A DNA stretch of 64,000 nucleotides from Pseudomonas sp. GV071 (GTDB taxonomy: Bacteria > Pseudomonadota > Gammaproteobacteria > Pseudomonadales > Pseudomonadaceae): the NCBI RefSeq assembly GCF_003050835.1, contig NZ_QAOJ01000009.1, positions 124,001-188,000 on the forward strand, in the 5' to 3' direction. Shown piece by piece: positions 15,199 through 22,854 of this stretch. Made by a program: the position numbers and the translations under genes. The notes below the pieces were generated by a model that had not been told where the DNA came from, did no database searches, and saw only the letters and a program-made list of their open reading frames with translations. How positions within the stretch are numbered: position 1 is the stretch's first letter; each line of letters begins with the position of its first letter.

Positions 15199-16545
15199 TC
15201 ATCCCTGCGGCGGCGTGCCGGCCTCGGGCGTCCAGCGCTGCAAGTAGTCGAGACTCGCGCGGTAGGGTTTGAGGCCGAGGCTGAGCAGAATTGCCGAGGT
15301 GCCGACCGCCAGCGCGGTAATCAGCAGCAGCGAGTAACGCAGGGCATGGTCGTCGGCGAATACGTAGTCGGTCACCAGCGCCACGCTGGTGGGGCCCAAC
15401 CCCAGGCCGATCAGCGTGGTGATAAACAGGTACATGGCCGAGGCTTGCCCGCGCATGGGGTTGGGCATGATTTCCTGCAGCGCCGCCGGCCCCACACCAA
15501 ACGGCATGCTCAGGCAGAACACCGTAGGCGCCATCAGCACCGCCACCCAGAAGCCGTTGTCGAGCAGCGGAAAGGTCAGTACCAGCGGCAGGGCGATCAG
15601 CGAGGAGTACAGGCCGACCCGCATGTTTGCGTCGGTCTTGCCGCGTTTGGTCAGCCGGTCGGCCAGACGCCCGCCGAAGACGATACCCAGGCAACCGCAG
15701 ACGGCCACGGTGCTGCCGTAAACAATGCCGACCTGGCTGGCATCCCAGCCGAAGGTGCGGATAAAAAACGTCGGAATCCAGGCCGCGCTTCCGTAGCCGG
15801 CGAAGGCCAGGGCTGCGAAGCCGAAGTTGTGGCATAGCACGGTGCGACGGTTGGCGCGCATATACGCGGCCACTGCGCTGAGGGGCATCGCCACGCCCGC
15901 GCCGGCGCCACGGCGCAGGGGTTCCTTGATGGTACGCACCACCAGGCTGAACAGAATGCCAACGGCGCCGAGGATCAGAAAAATCAGCTGCCAGGGCCGT
16001 ACTTCACCCAGCAGCGGCACGTGCAGATCACCCTGGGCCGAGGCGAAATGAATCACCAGGCCGCCAAGCAGAAAGGCCACACCGGAGCCTAGGTAAATGC
16101 CCATGGCATACACGCTGATGGCGGTGGCGCGGCGCTCGGGTGGGAAGCTGTCGGCAATCAGTGAATAGGCGGCCGGCGACAGCGCCGCCTCACCCATGCC
16201 CACGCCGATGCGGCACAACAGGAACTGCCAATACAGCTTGGCCATGCCGCAGGCGGCGGTGGCGGCGCTCCAGAACATCACGCCGAACATGATCAGGCCA
16301 CGGCGACTTTTGGTGTCGGCCAGACGCCCCAGCGGGATGCCGCACAGGGTGTAGAAAATGGCGAAGGACAAGCCCATCAGCAGGCTCATCTGGGTGTCGT
16401 TGATGGCCAGGTCACGGCGGATCGGTTCGACCAGCAGGCTGAGAATCTGCCGGTCGATAAACGACAGCATGTACGCCACCATCAGAATGGCGACAGTAGT
16501 CCAGGCGGCAAGGCTGGTGGGGTAGCCGTGGGTGTTTTTGGGCAT
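15199..16545 (-). CDS. MFS transporter, spinster-like
   Basis: This 448-residue protein has twelve predicted transmembrane helices in two sets of six. The MFS signature loop between helices 2 and 3 reads GIPLGRLADTKSRRGLI, and there is a second copy (GGRLADRLTKRGK) in the C-terminal half. The N-terminal FIDRQILSLLVEPIRRDL is typical of spinster-like and organic-acid/lipid MFS carriers. The substrate is not known. It lies 51 nt downstream of the esterase gene on the same strand, which suggests uptake or efflux of the esterase product or of the compound handled by the DUF1302/DUF1329 pair. Confidence 0.85.
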   Translation of the reverse strand: MPKNTHGYPTSLAAWTTVAILMVAYMLSFIDRQILSLLVEPIRRDLAINDTQMSLLMGLSFAIFYTLCGIPLGRLADTKSRRGLIMFGVMFWSAATAACGMAKLYWQFLLCRIGVGMGEAALSPAAYSLIADSFPPERRATAISVYAMGIYLGSGVAFLLGGLVIHFASAQGDLHVPLLGEVRPWQLIFLILGAVGILFSLVVRTIKEPLRRGAGAGVAMPLSAVAAYMRANRRTVLCHNFGFAALAFAGYGSAAWIPTFFIRTFGWDASQVGIVYGSTVAVCGCLGIVFGGRLADRLTKRGKTDANMRVGLYSSLIALPLVLTFPLLDNGFWVAVLMAPTVFCLSMPFGVGPAALQEIMPNPMRGQASAMYLFITTLIGLGLGPTSVALVTDYVFADDHALRYSLLLITALAVGTSAILLSLGLKPYRASLDYLQRWTPEAGTPPQG

Positions 16546-16596
16546 GAGCAGTCTCTGCGCCGCCAGTGGGCGAACGTCGGGGAAACAGGGAAAGGG

Positions 16597-17496
16597 TTAG
16601 CGGGTCGGCTGTAACAGCTGACTGATTTCAGCGCGCGCGGCGCGGCCTTCGGGTATCGGTAGCAAGGGCCAGACATGGATCATGCCCTGGCCCATTCGCA
16701 CGTCGACGTTGACCCCTTGTTTGCGCGCTGCCGTGGCCAAGGCCAGGCTGTCGTGATGAACAATGTCGCGGGTCGCGGCGTAGATCGTGATGTCAGGCAG
16801 ACCGTGAAAGTCGCCGTGCAATGGGTTGGCCCACGCATGGGCCAGCGGCAAGGCACCGGCCCACGAGCGGCCTGCTTGTTTGAGGCTATGGCGACTGAGC
16901 ATCGGGTCCGATGGTTCGGTGGCAGCGATGGCCGGGTTGTTCATTTCCACGTCTACCCAGGGGCAGATCAGTATCAGGTGCCTGGGCTGTGGGCGTTGCA
17001 GTTCGCTCAGGGCGAAACACAGCGCCAGTGCCAGACCACCGCCGGCCGAGTCACCCATGACCACCAGCGATTGCCCGGCCGCCCGTTCCTGGGCCAGGCC
17101 GTAGACGCCCAAGGCGAATGGCACGGCATGCGCACAGGTGTGTTCCGGGGCGAGCGGGTAGAGCGGCACGCTGATGGTGCAGCCTTGTTCTTCGACCATT
17201 TGCTGCAAGAGTCGCCAATGGTATTGGGTAATGGCACGCACATAGGCACCGCCATGCAGATACAGCACGTGGTTGCCGGGGCGTGGGTTTTTCGGTTTAA
17301 GCGTGTACAGCTCGAAGCCCTTGAAGGATTCGAGGCTGACGTCGATACGTTGCTGCATGTTGGCCGTCGGCCGGTCGGGGCCGCGTTGGCGCTCTTGAGC
17401 GAGCAACGTGTCCGAAGACAGCAGGGCCGACAGCCCGCGTTTGCGGTTCATCAGCCGCAAGATAAAAATCAGTAGATGGTTGTGCAGGCTAGTCAC
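16597..17496 (-). CDS. HSL-type alpha/beta hydrolase (esterase/lipase)
   Basis: This 299-residue enzyme is of the hormone-sensitive-lipase family. The oxyanion motif HGGAY is at 81-85, and the nucleophile elbow GDSAGGG has Ser150. A candidate Asp lies in AATRDIVHHD and the catalytic His in GMIHVWPLLP near the C-terminus, so the triad is complete. It should hydrolyse small or medium acyl esters in the cytosol; no signal peptide is evident, although the N-terminus is hydrophobic (NHLLIFILRLM). It is placed between the DUF1329 gene and the MFS gene, with a strong hairpin just upstream. Confidence 0.88.
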   Translation of the reverse strand: MTSLHNHLLIFILRLMNRKRGLSALLSSDTLLAQERQRGPDRPTANMQQRIDVSLESFKGFELYTLKPKNPRPGNHVLYLHGGAYVRAITQYHWRLLQQMVEEQGCTISVPLYPLAPEHTCAHAVPFALGVYGLAQERAAGQSLVVMGDSAGGGLALALCFALSELQRPQPRHLILICPWVDVEMNNPAIAATEPSDPMLSRHSLKQAGRSWAGALPLAHAWANPLHGDFHGLPDITIYAATRDIVHHDSLALATAARKQGVNVDVRMGQGMIHVWPLLPIPEGRAARAEISQLLQPTR

Positions 17497-17522
17497 GTCT
17501 GGCTTCCGGTCGGTATCGGCAC

Positions 17523-17564
17523 ACCCTTTGGCGCCGTGGCTAGCAAGTCACGGCGCCAAAGGGT
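17523..17564 (-). promoter_or_regulatory. Long GC-rich hairpin inside the DUF1302-MFS block
   Basis: A perfect 16-bp inverted repeat (17523-17538 with 17549-17564, 10-nt loop) fills most of the 89-nt gap between the DUF1329 stop and the esterase start. It lacks a U-run on the minus strand. It could attenuate or protect the 3' end of the upstream DUF1302-DUF1329 message and so set different levels for envelope proteins and enzymes. Confidence 0.6.
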
Positions 17565-17585
17565 TGGCGCTAGGTTAGCTGAAGA

Positions 17586-18953
17586 CTAGCGCACGCCTTC
17601 GTTACGCAGCGCCGCCGGAGTGAAGTCGGCCGCAGTGGCTTTGAGGTCGAACTGGACGAACTCTTTCTCCTCGTTGCTCAGGCCCACGGCAATGTAGCGG
17701 CCGGCGATCAGGTCGTTGAGCGACTCAAGCGCGGTGGCCGGGATCTGCCGTGTGTAGTAGGGCATCAGCATGGCTTCGCCGACGCGCCAGAGTTGGCCGC
17801 GACCGTCGTAGTGGTCGGACAGGGCGATCATCCACGAGTCTTCGTCGATATAGAAACGCCGCTTGGCGTAGATGTTGCGCTCGCCTTCTTTCAGTGTCGC
17901 TTCCACTACCCACACGCGGTGCAGCTCATACCGCGCCAGGGCCGGGTTGGGGTGGCCGGGTGTGAGGATGTCGGCGTACTTCACGTTGGGGCTGGCCAGG
18001 CGGAAGTTGTTGTACGGGATGTACAGCTCTTTTTTGCCCACCAGCTTCCAGTCGTAGCGGTCCGGCGCGCCGTTGAACATGTCGAAGTTGTCGGAGGTGC
18101 GCAGGCCATCGGAAGCGGTACCCGGGCCGTCATAACCCACCTGCGGGGCGCGACGGACGCGGCGTTGGCCGGCGTTGTAGATCCAGGCCATGCGTGGGTC
18201 GTTCACCTGGTCGAGCGACTCGTGCACCAGCAGCACATTACCGGCCATACGCGCCGGCGCGGTCACCCGCTGCTTGAACATCAGCAGGGTGGCGGCGGCT
18301 TTTTTTGCGTCGAGATCGGGCATGCGCTCGGGGAAGGCCACGGTGTCTTCGAAGTTCACCAGGGTGTAGTTGCCGTTCACCTGCGGCGCCGCCTGAACAT
18401 ACAGGCGACGCAGGTTACCGCCGCGGTAACGGGTGATGTGGTTCCACACCACTTCCAGGCCGTTCTGCGGAATCGGGAAGGCGTAGTAGCGGCTCTCGGT
18501 GAAGCCCTTCAGGCCACTGCCGCCCTCCAGCAAGGTGACTTTGGCCGCACTGGTCTTGATCCGTTGTTGCACGTCCGCCGGCATGCCCACCGAGCGGTGG
18601 GTGGTGAACACCGGAATCTTGTAGGTGTCCGGGTAGCGCTTGAACATGGCCAGCTGCCCTTCGGAGAGCTTGGCTTTGTATTGCTCAGCGTTTTGCGCGG
18701 TGATGGTGAACAGCGGTTTTTCGTTGGCGTACGGGTCGCCAAGGAAACCGTTGGCGGTTACCGGCGCGGCATTGGTCGGCAGGCCGCCGTCATAGCTAGG
18801 GATGCTGCCATCGGCATTGCCGGCTTTCTCGGCACCGATAGGGGTGAGGGTGGTGCCCAGTTTGGCCACTTCATCCGGGCCGACTGCCGCCATGACGCTA
18901 CTGGCCAACAGGGACAGGGCGATGGCAGAAAACAACGTGCTGGTTTTGTTCAT
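17586..18953 (-). CDS. DUF1329 exported protein
   Basis: This 455-residue protein has a signal peptide (MNKTSTLFSAIALSLLASSVMA). It belongs to the DUF1329 family, whose members are usually about 450 residues and paired with DUF1302. Recognisable parts are the N-terminal GPDEVAKLGTTLTPIGAEKA, PSYDGGLP, and the central RVRRAPQVGYDGPGTASDGL with FNGAPDRYDWKLVGKKELYI. The fold is thought to resemble LolA/LolB-type lipid carriers, which fits a role in moving a hydrophobic compound through the periplasm. It lies 70 nt downstream of the DUF1302 gene in the same transcription unit. Confidence 0.88.
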   Translation of the reverse strand: MNKTSTLFSAIALSLLASSVMAAVGPDEVAKLGTTLTPIGAEKAGNADGSIPSYDGGLPTNAAPVTANGFLGDPYANEKPLFTITAQNAEQYKAKLSEGQLAMFKRYPDTYKIPVFTTHRSVGMPADVQQRIKTSAAKVTLLEGGSGLKGFTESRYYAFPIPQNGLEVVWNHITRYRGGNLRRLYVQAAPQVNGNYTLVNFEDTVAFPERMPDLDAKKAAATLLMFKQRVTAPARMAGNVLLVHESLDQVNDPRMAWIYNAGQRRVRRAPQVGYDGPGTASDGLRTSDNFDMFNGAPDRYDWKLVGKKELYIPYNNFRLASPNVKYADILTPGHPNPALARYELHRVWVVEATLKEGERNIYAKRRFYIDEDSWMIALSDHYDGRGQLWRVGEAMLMPYYTRQIPATALESLNDLIAGRYIAVGLSNEEKEFVQFDLKATAADFTPAALRNEGVR

Positions 18954-19023
18954 GGACTGATTCTCTACAGGGCCCGTGCGTACGGGCCGTTATCAGAAGA
19001 AGACGGTATCGCCAGGGGACGCC

Positions 19024-20856
19024 TTAGAAGTTCACGCCCACACTCAGGGCCACGAAGTCACGGTCGGTCTGCATGTTGTAATCGCCGCCGAAGAAATTCG
19101 TGTAGTTGAGGCTCGCCGTGTACATGTTCAGGTACTCGGCATCCAGGCCCAGGCTTACCGCTTTGGAGCCTTCGTTGAACACCGGACCGGTACCGTCGAC
19201 GTCGTGCGACCAGGCCACGTTGGGCTTCAGGTTGACCCCGGCGAACACGTTGCTGTAGTCCCAGATGGCGCGGGCGCGGTAGCCCCAGGAAGAGGAGGTG
19301 TAGAAGCCATGGCTGCCGTATTCATTGCGTGCGGCGGCCACTTCCGGAACGCTGAAGGTGGCGTCACGGCCGTAGCGTGCGTTCATGTCGTCGGTCATGG
19401 CGCCGACATAGGTCACGCCCACTTCGCCCACCAGGGTCATCCGCTCGGCGCCCATGAATTGGTCAACGAAGTGGGTGAAGGTGGTTTGCGCCTGGGTGAC
19501 TTCCTTGCGCACATAGCCTTTGCTTTCGTAGCCGGCCATGCTGCGTGCCGCTGCCACGCCGGCACCCAACCCGCCGCTGGCCAGGCCGCCGAGGAACGCG
19601 TTGTTCACCGTGTTGCCCAGCTCACCGCCGAGGTCGGTGGTGTTCAACTGGATGGGCATGTTCGGCCGGTAGCTCAGCTCACCGGACCAGGCGGTCCCGG
19701 TAGGCAGGGTGGTGGAGAAGCTCACGCCGTACAGGCGGATATCTTCCGGGTACTCGAGGAAGTAGTTGCCGCCGCCGGTGAGAATCCCCGCCGCGCGATC
19801 CAGGCTACCCTGTACCAGCAACGCGTTGAGCGCGGCGTTGATGCCAGCCAGGTTGGTGTTTTGCACGCTGACCATCGGCGTGCGGCTGTGGTAGTTCATG
19901 GCATAGGCGCCGTACTCGGTCTCATCGCCCAACCAGCGCAGGGACAGCCCCCACTGGCCCGAGTCGCGCGCATCGCGGTCGCCGCCACGGCTAACCAGCA
20001 GGCCTTCCTGCTCGACGTTGATATTGGCCGGCAGCAAGCCGTTCTGTTTGTCTTGCAGCAACTGCGCGATGGCCGCGGGTTGCAGCACGTTGTAATTGGT
20101 GTCGCAGCCATCGGCCGCCACGTCGGTACCGGAGAAGAAGGTGCCGCAGTTATCGATAACGGTCTGGTCCCACTCCAGCTGGTAGAAGGCTTCAGCGGAA
20201 AGATTGTCGGTGATGCTCTGCTGCACGAAGAACATGTTGACCGGAATCAGGCCTTCTTTGATCTCGGCGCCAGGGCGGCGGAAGGCCGACACGTCGACCG
20301 GGTTGATCGAGTTGATGCTGTTGCCGATGAAGGTGCTTTCGCCCCAGCTCACTACTTGTTTGCCTAGGCGAACCGAGCCTGGTTTATCGGCGATGGCGTA
20401 GTTCTGGTAGACGAAGGCGTCGAGAATTTGCGCGCCTGAGGCCTGGGCACCTTCCTTGCGGTTGTGGTCATCGATGTCTTTGAACTCGCGGTGTTCGTCT
20501 TTCAGTTCAAAGTCATACCAGTACTTACCGCGCACAAACACGCCAGTGTCGCCGTATTTCAGCTCCAGGTCGTGAATGCCTTTGAAGATTTTCGAGAAGG
20601 TTTCGCCGCGCTTGAAGTTCAGCCGGCCATCGTCGTTGGTCTGGGTGAAGCCCTTGCCGCCGTTGGCTTGGCCGATGAGGTCTTTGTCCGGTTTGGCGGT
20701 GGACCAGCTGGAGCCTACGGACAGGCTCGAATCGAACTGCCCCTCGATCTCCCCGATGTTGAAGTTGACGGCTTGCGCTTGAGCGCAAGCGCCCAGACTG
20801 ATAGCCACGGCCAGCGCTTTTGGCGAGAACCCGGCGAGCCTTATTGTTGTTGTCAT
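19024..20856 (-). CDS. DUF1302 outer-membrane protein
   Basis: This 610-residue protein has a signal peptide ending ...GACAQAQA. The body is rich in beta-strands and aromatics, ending LSVGVNF (C-terminal Phe, as in outer-membrane barrels). Family features include VNFNIGEIEGQFDSSLSVG at the mature N-terminus and RLGKQVVSWGESTFIGNSIN at about 145-165. DUF1302 and DUF1329 partners accompany RND-type pumps or lipophilic-substrate pathways in many Gram-negatives. Here no RND pump is adjacent, only an MFS carrier and an esterase. It is the first gene of the minus-strand block, and its promoter region faces the SDR gene. Confidence 0.88.
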   Translation of the reverse strand: MTTTIRLAGFSPKALAVAISLGACAQAQAVNFNIGEIEGQFDSSLSVGSSWSTAKPDKDLIGQANGGKGFTQTNDDGRLNFKRGETFSKIFKGIHDLELKYGDTGVFVRGKYWYDFELKDEHREFKDIDDHNRKEGAQASGAQILDAFVYQNYAIADKPGSVRLGKQVVSWGESTFIGNSINSINPVDVSAFRRPGAEIKEGLIPVNMFFVQQSITDNLSAEAFYQLEWDQTVIDNCGTFFSGTDVAADGCDTNYNVLQPAAIAQLLQDKQNGLLPANINVEQEGLLVSRGGDRDARDSGQWGLSLRWLGDETEYGAYAMNYHSRTPMVSVQNTNLAGINAALNALLVQGSLDRAAGILTGGGNYFLEYPEDIRLYGVSFSTTLPTGTAWSGELSYRPNMPIQLNTTDLGGELGNTVNNAFLGGLASGGLGAGVAAARSMAGYESKGYVRKEVTQAQTTFTHFVDQFMGAERMTLVGEVGVTYVGAMTDDMNARYGRDATFSVPEVAAARNEYGSHGFYTSSSWGYRARAIWDYSNVFAGVNLKPNVAWSHDVDGTGPVFNEGSKAVSLGLDAEYLNMYTASLNYTNFFGGDYNMQTDRDFVALSVGVNF

Positions 20857-20950
20857 GTGGCACTCCCTGATGGAATTAAGGAGTGACGGACATTAGCGAT
20901 GCACCGGCCAGGGAGTAATTGCACGAATGTAGGAACTTTGCCGGGCATCA

Positions 20951-20982
20951 AAAAGGATGGTTTTTCTCGGTGTAATCCTTTT
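20951..20982. promoter_or_regulatory. Inverted AAAAGGAT pair in the DUF1302 promoter
   Basis: AAAAGGAT (20951-20958) and ATCCTTTT (20975-20982) are perfectly inverted with a 16-nt spacer. They centre about 110 nt upstream of the DUF1302 start, a normal activator position. The same heptamer occurs upstream of the MalT-like regulator, so this may be its operator. Confidence 0.35.
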
Positions 20983-21150
20983 GCTGCTGAAGGGCGCGGC
21001 GTGGCGCTACGGGGGCACCCATTTGTGTTTCTGATGACCCGGTATCAACCGCTCTGCAACGGGTCTTTTGCGCGCAGCGCTGGGCGCCGCAAGCAGCCGC
21101 TGGACGCTTTTCTGCCAGGGATGATGTTGACGCTGATTCGGCGACAAAAA

Positions 21151-21166
21151 TAAGGTGATTACCTTA
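21151..21166. promoter_or_regulatory. Probable TetR operator upstream of the SDR gene
   Basis: TAAGGTGATTACCTTA is a near-perfect palindrome (14 of 16 positions match the reverse complement). A related 16-mer lies in the tetR/aldehyde-dehydrogenase intergenic region at 22736-22751, with 12 of 16 identical positions including TAAGGT and ACC. That makes it the best candidate binding site of the TetR protein encoded at 22096-22704. Confidence 0.6.
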
Positions 21167-21253
21167 GTTGTGTTGATCGACTCATCCGTTCATCACGTTT
21201 CCATCTCACCACTTACTCCGCGATGGAGAAGGTGGAGCAGGAGCGCCATCGCC

Positions 21254-22090
21254 GTGTCCCAGCTTGCCCATTACTACAACAACAAAGTCGCCGTGGTCAC
21301 CGGTGCGGGTGCCGGTATCGGCCGCGCCATTGCGACCTTGCTCGGCGCCAACGGCGCGCGTGTGTATTGCCTCGACATCAACCTGAACGCTGCGCAAGCC
21401 GTGGCTGCCAGCCTGCCTGGTGGTCAGGCGTTTGCCCTGGATGTTGCCGATGCCGGAGCGGTGACGGCTTTCGCCGACCGCGTGTATGCGCAGGAAGGAC
21501 GGGTCGATCTGCTGTTCAACAATGCCGGGGTAGGGCATTCCGGATTGTTTGTCGATTGTGAACTGGCCGACTGGAAGCTGATGCTCGACGTCAACGTGAT
21601 GGGCGTGGTGCACGGCATCAACGCGTTCCTGCCGCGCATGCTCAAACAAACCGGCCCCTGCCACATTATCAATACTGCTTCCGGCGCGGGCATCATCCCC
21701 ATGCCCCGTGCGGCGCCGTACTGCGCGGCCAAACATGCGGTGGTCGGCTTGTCGCAATCGTTGGCGGCCGAGCTATACGGCACCTCCGTCAGCGTGACCA
21801 TTCTGTGCCCAGGCACCATCAACACCGACATCATCAAGAACACCACCATGCGCGGCAGCACCGCTGCCACCCGCCAGGAACAAGCCGCGCAGCACTACGC
21901 CGCCAAAGGTACCTCTCCCGACCTCGTGGCCCGTGACGTGCTTGAGGACGTGCGCAACCGCAAGCTGTTCTGCACCACGCCGCGTAACGAGGTGTGGGTC
22001 GGTTGGCTGCTGCAACGGCTATCGCCAACTTTCATGCAGCGCCTGATGCGTTGGCGCATGGAAAAAGTCTCCGGGGCCGACGCCAAGTGA
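21254..22090 (+). CDS. Short-chain dehydrogenase/reductase
   Basis: From the GTG at 21254 the product is a 278-residue classical SDR with a Rossmann nucleotide-binding motif TGAGAGIG (16-23). Asp in CLDINLN suggests NAD(H) preference. NNAGVGHSG and the catalytic Ser...YCAAK are present. It oxidises or reduces an alcohol/ketone. I chose GTG 21254 because AGGAG lies ten bases before it. The frame is also open up to 21155, but that longer start would fall inside the operator palindrome and would add an unrelated leader. It is convergent with the TetR gene (5-nt gap) and shares a probable operator with it. Confidence 0.88.
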   Translation: MSQLAHYYNNKVAVVTGAGAGIGRAIATLLGANGARVYCLDINLNAAQAVAASLPGGQAFALDVADAGAVTAFADRVYAQEGRVDLLFNNAGVGHSGLFVDCELADWKLMLDVNVMGVVHGINAFLPRMLKQTGPCHIINTASGAGIIPMPRAAPYCAAKHAVVGLSQSLAAELYGTSVSVTILCPGTINTDIIKNTTMRGSTAATRQEQAAQHYAAKGTSPDLVARDVLEDVRNRKLFCTTPRNEVWVGWLLQRLSPTFMQRLMRWRMEKVSGADAK

Positions 22091-22095
22091 AGCGC

Positions 22096-22704
22096 TCATG
22101 CCAGGTCCGGGTGCGGCAGAAAATCGCTGCTGGCCAACAGCTGCTGGCTCGCTACCCGGTAGGGCTGAAACAACGCGGCCATCTGCCGGTAGCCCCAGTC
22201 GAGGTGCTTTTTGGTTACCCGATTGATGCCGTGGCGCGAGTGCAGGTACTCGATCCAGTAGGTGGAAATGATCCAGCAGTTTTCCAGCAGCACATCCAGT
22301 TCGGCCTCGGTGGCCTTGAGTTGGCCGAGTTCGATCATTTCCATCAGCTTCAGCCGTCCGCGGCTTTGCACCTGGTCGGCTAGGTGCTTGAGGTGGCTGC
22401 GCAGGCTCGGGTCCATGGCCAGGATGGCCATGGTGTCGCGATAGAAAAAGCGCCACTCCCACATCAGCTCAAACCAGTCGCGCAGGTTGCGGTCCTGCTC
22501 GGCCAGCCGCAGTTGTTTCGCAGCGAACTGCTCGAAGAGGGCGGCGACCACGTCGCTCTTCTTCTTGAAGTAGTAGTACAGGTTGCCCTCGTTGATGCCC
22601 ACGGCCTCGGCGATAGCCGCAGTGGTTACCGCCCCGACGGTTTTGGCGTTAAACAGTTTTCGGCAGGTGAGCAGAATCTTGTCGCGAGTGCTCTGGCGTT
22701 TCAT
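22096..22704 (-). CDS. TetR-family transcriptional regulator
   Basis: This 202-residue protein has an N-terminal TetR helix-turn-helix (STRDKILLTCRKLFNAKTVG..., then AVGINEGNLYYYFKKKSDVV, residues 5-55). A helical ligand-binding domain rich in Trp and Tyr (WFELMWEWRFFYRDTMAILA) follows. It is probably a repressor released by a pathway intermediate. It is divergent from the aldehyde dehydrogenase gene and convergent with the SDR gene. Palindromes matching each other precede both of those genes. Confidence 0.9.
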   Translation of the reverse strand: MKRQSTRDKILLTCRKLFNAKTVGAVTTAAIAEAVGINEGNLYYYFKKKSDVVAALFEQFAAKQLRLAEQDRNLRDWFELMWEWRFFYRDTMAILAMDPSLRSHLKHLADQVQSRGRLKLMEMIELGQLKATEAELDVLLENCWIISTYWIEYLHSRHGINRVTKKHLDWGYRQMAALFQPYRVASQQLLASSDFLPHPDLA

Positions 22705-22735
22705 GGAGCGTCCGTTGGCTTGGGCTATCGGAATC

Positions 22736-22751
22736 TAAGGTATTCACCCTA
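22736..22751. promoter_or_regulatory. Probable TetR operator in the tetR/aldehyde-dehydrogenase intergenic region
   Basis: TAAGGTATTCACCCTA lies 32 nt upstream of the tetR start and 104 nt upstream of the dehydrogenase start. It matches the palindrome at 21151-21166 at 12 of 16 positions and keeps the TAAGGT/ACC-TA half sites. This suggests autoregulation plus control of the divergent dehydrogenase. Confidence 0.5.
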
Positions 22752-22854
22752 GAAATGGGCTGGCGCGTTGCATCATAACGAGGTCGCGGCGCCGAAGAAA
22801 ACCAGGCAATTCATTCATCTCAAACAGCAATAACAACAATCAGGAGACGTCCCC

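Noticed and set aside
17793-20367. Long plus-strand open frames over DUF1329 and DUF1302 genes
   Set aside because: Antisense shadows with low-complexity composition; the minus-strand genes have signal peptides and family motifs.
21155-21253. Longer start for the SDR gene
   Set aside because: It would start inside the TetR palindrome and add a 33-residue leader; AGGAG supports GTG 21254.
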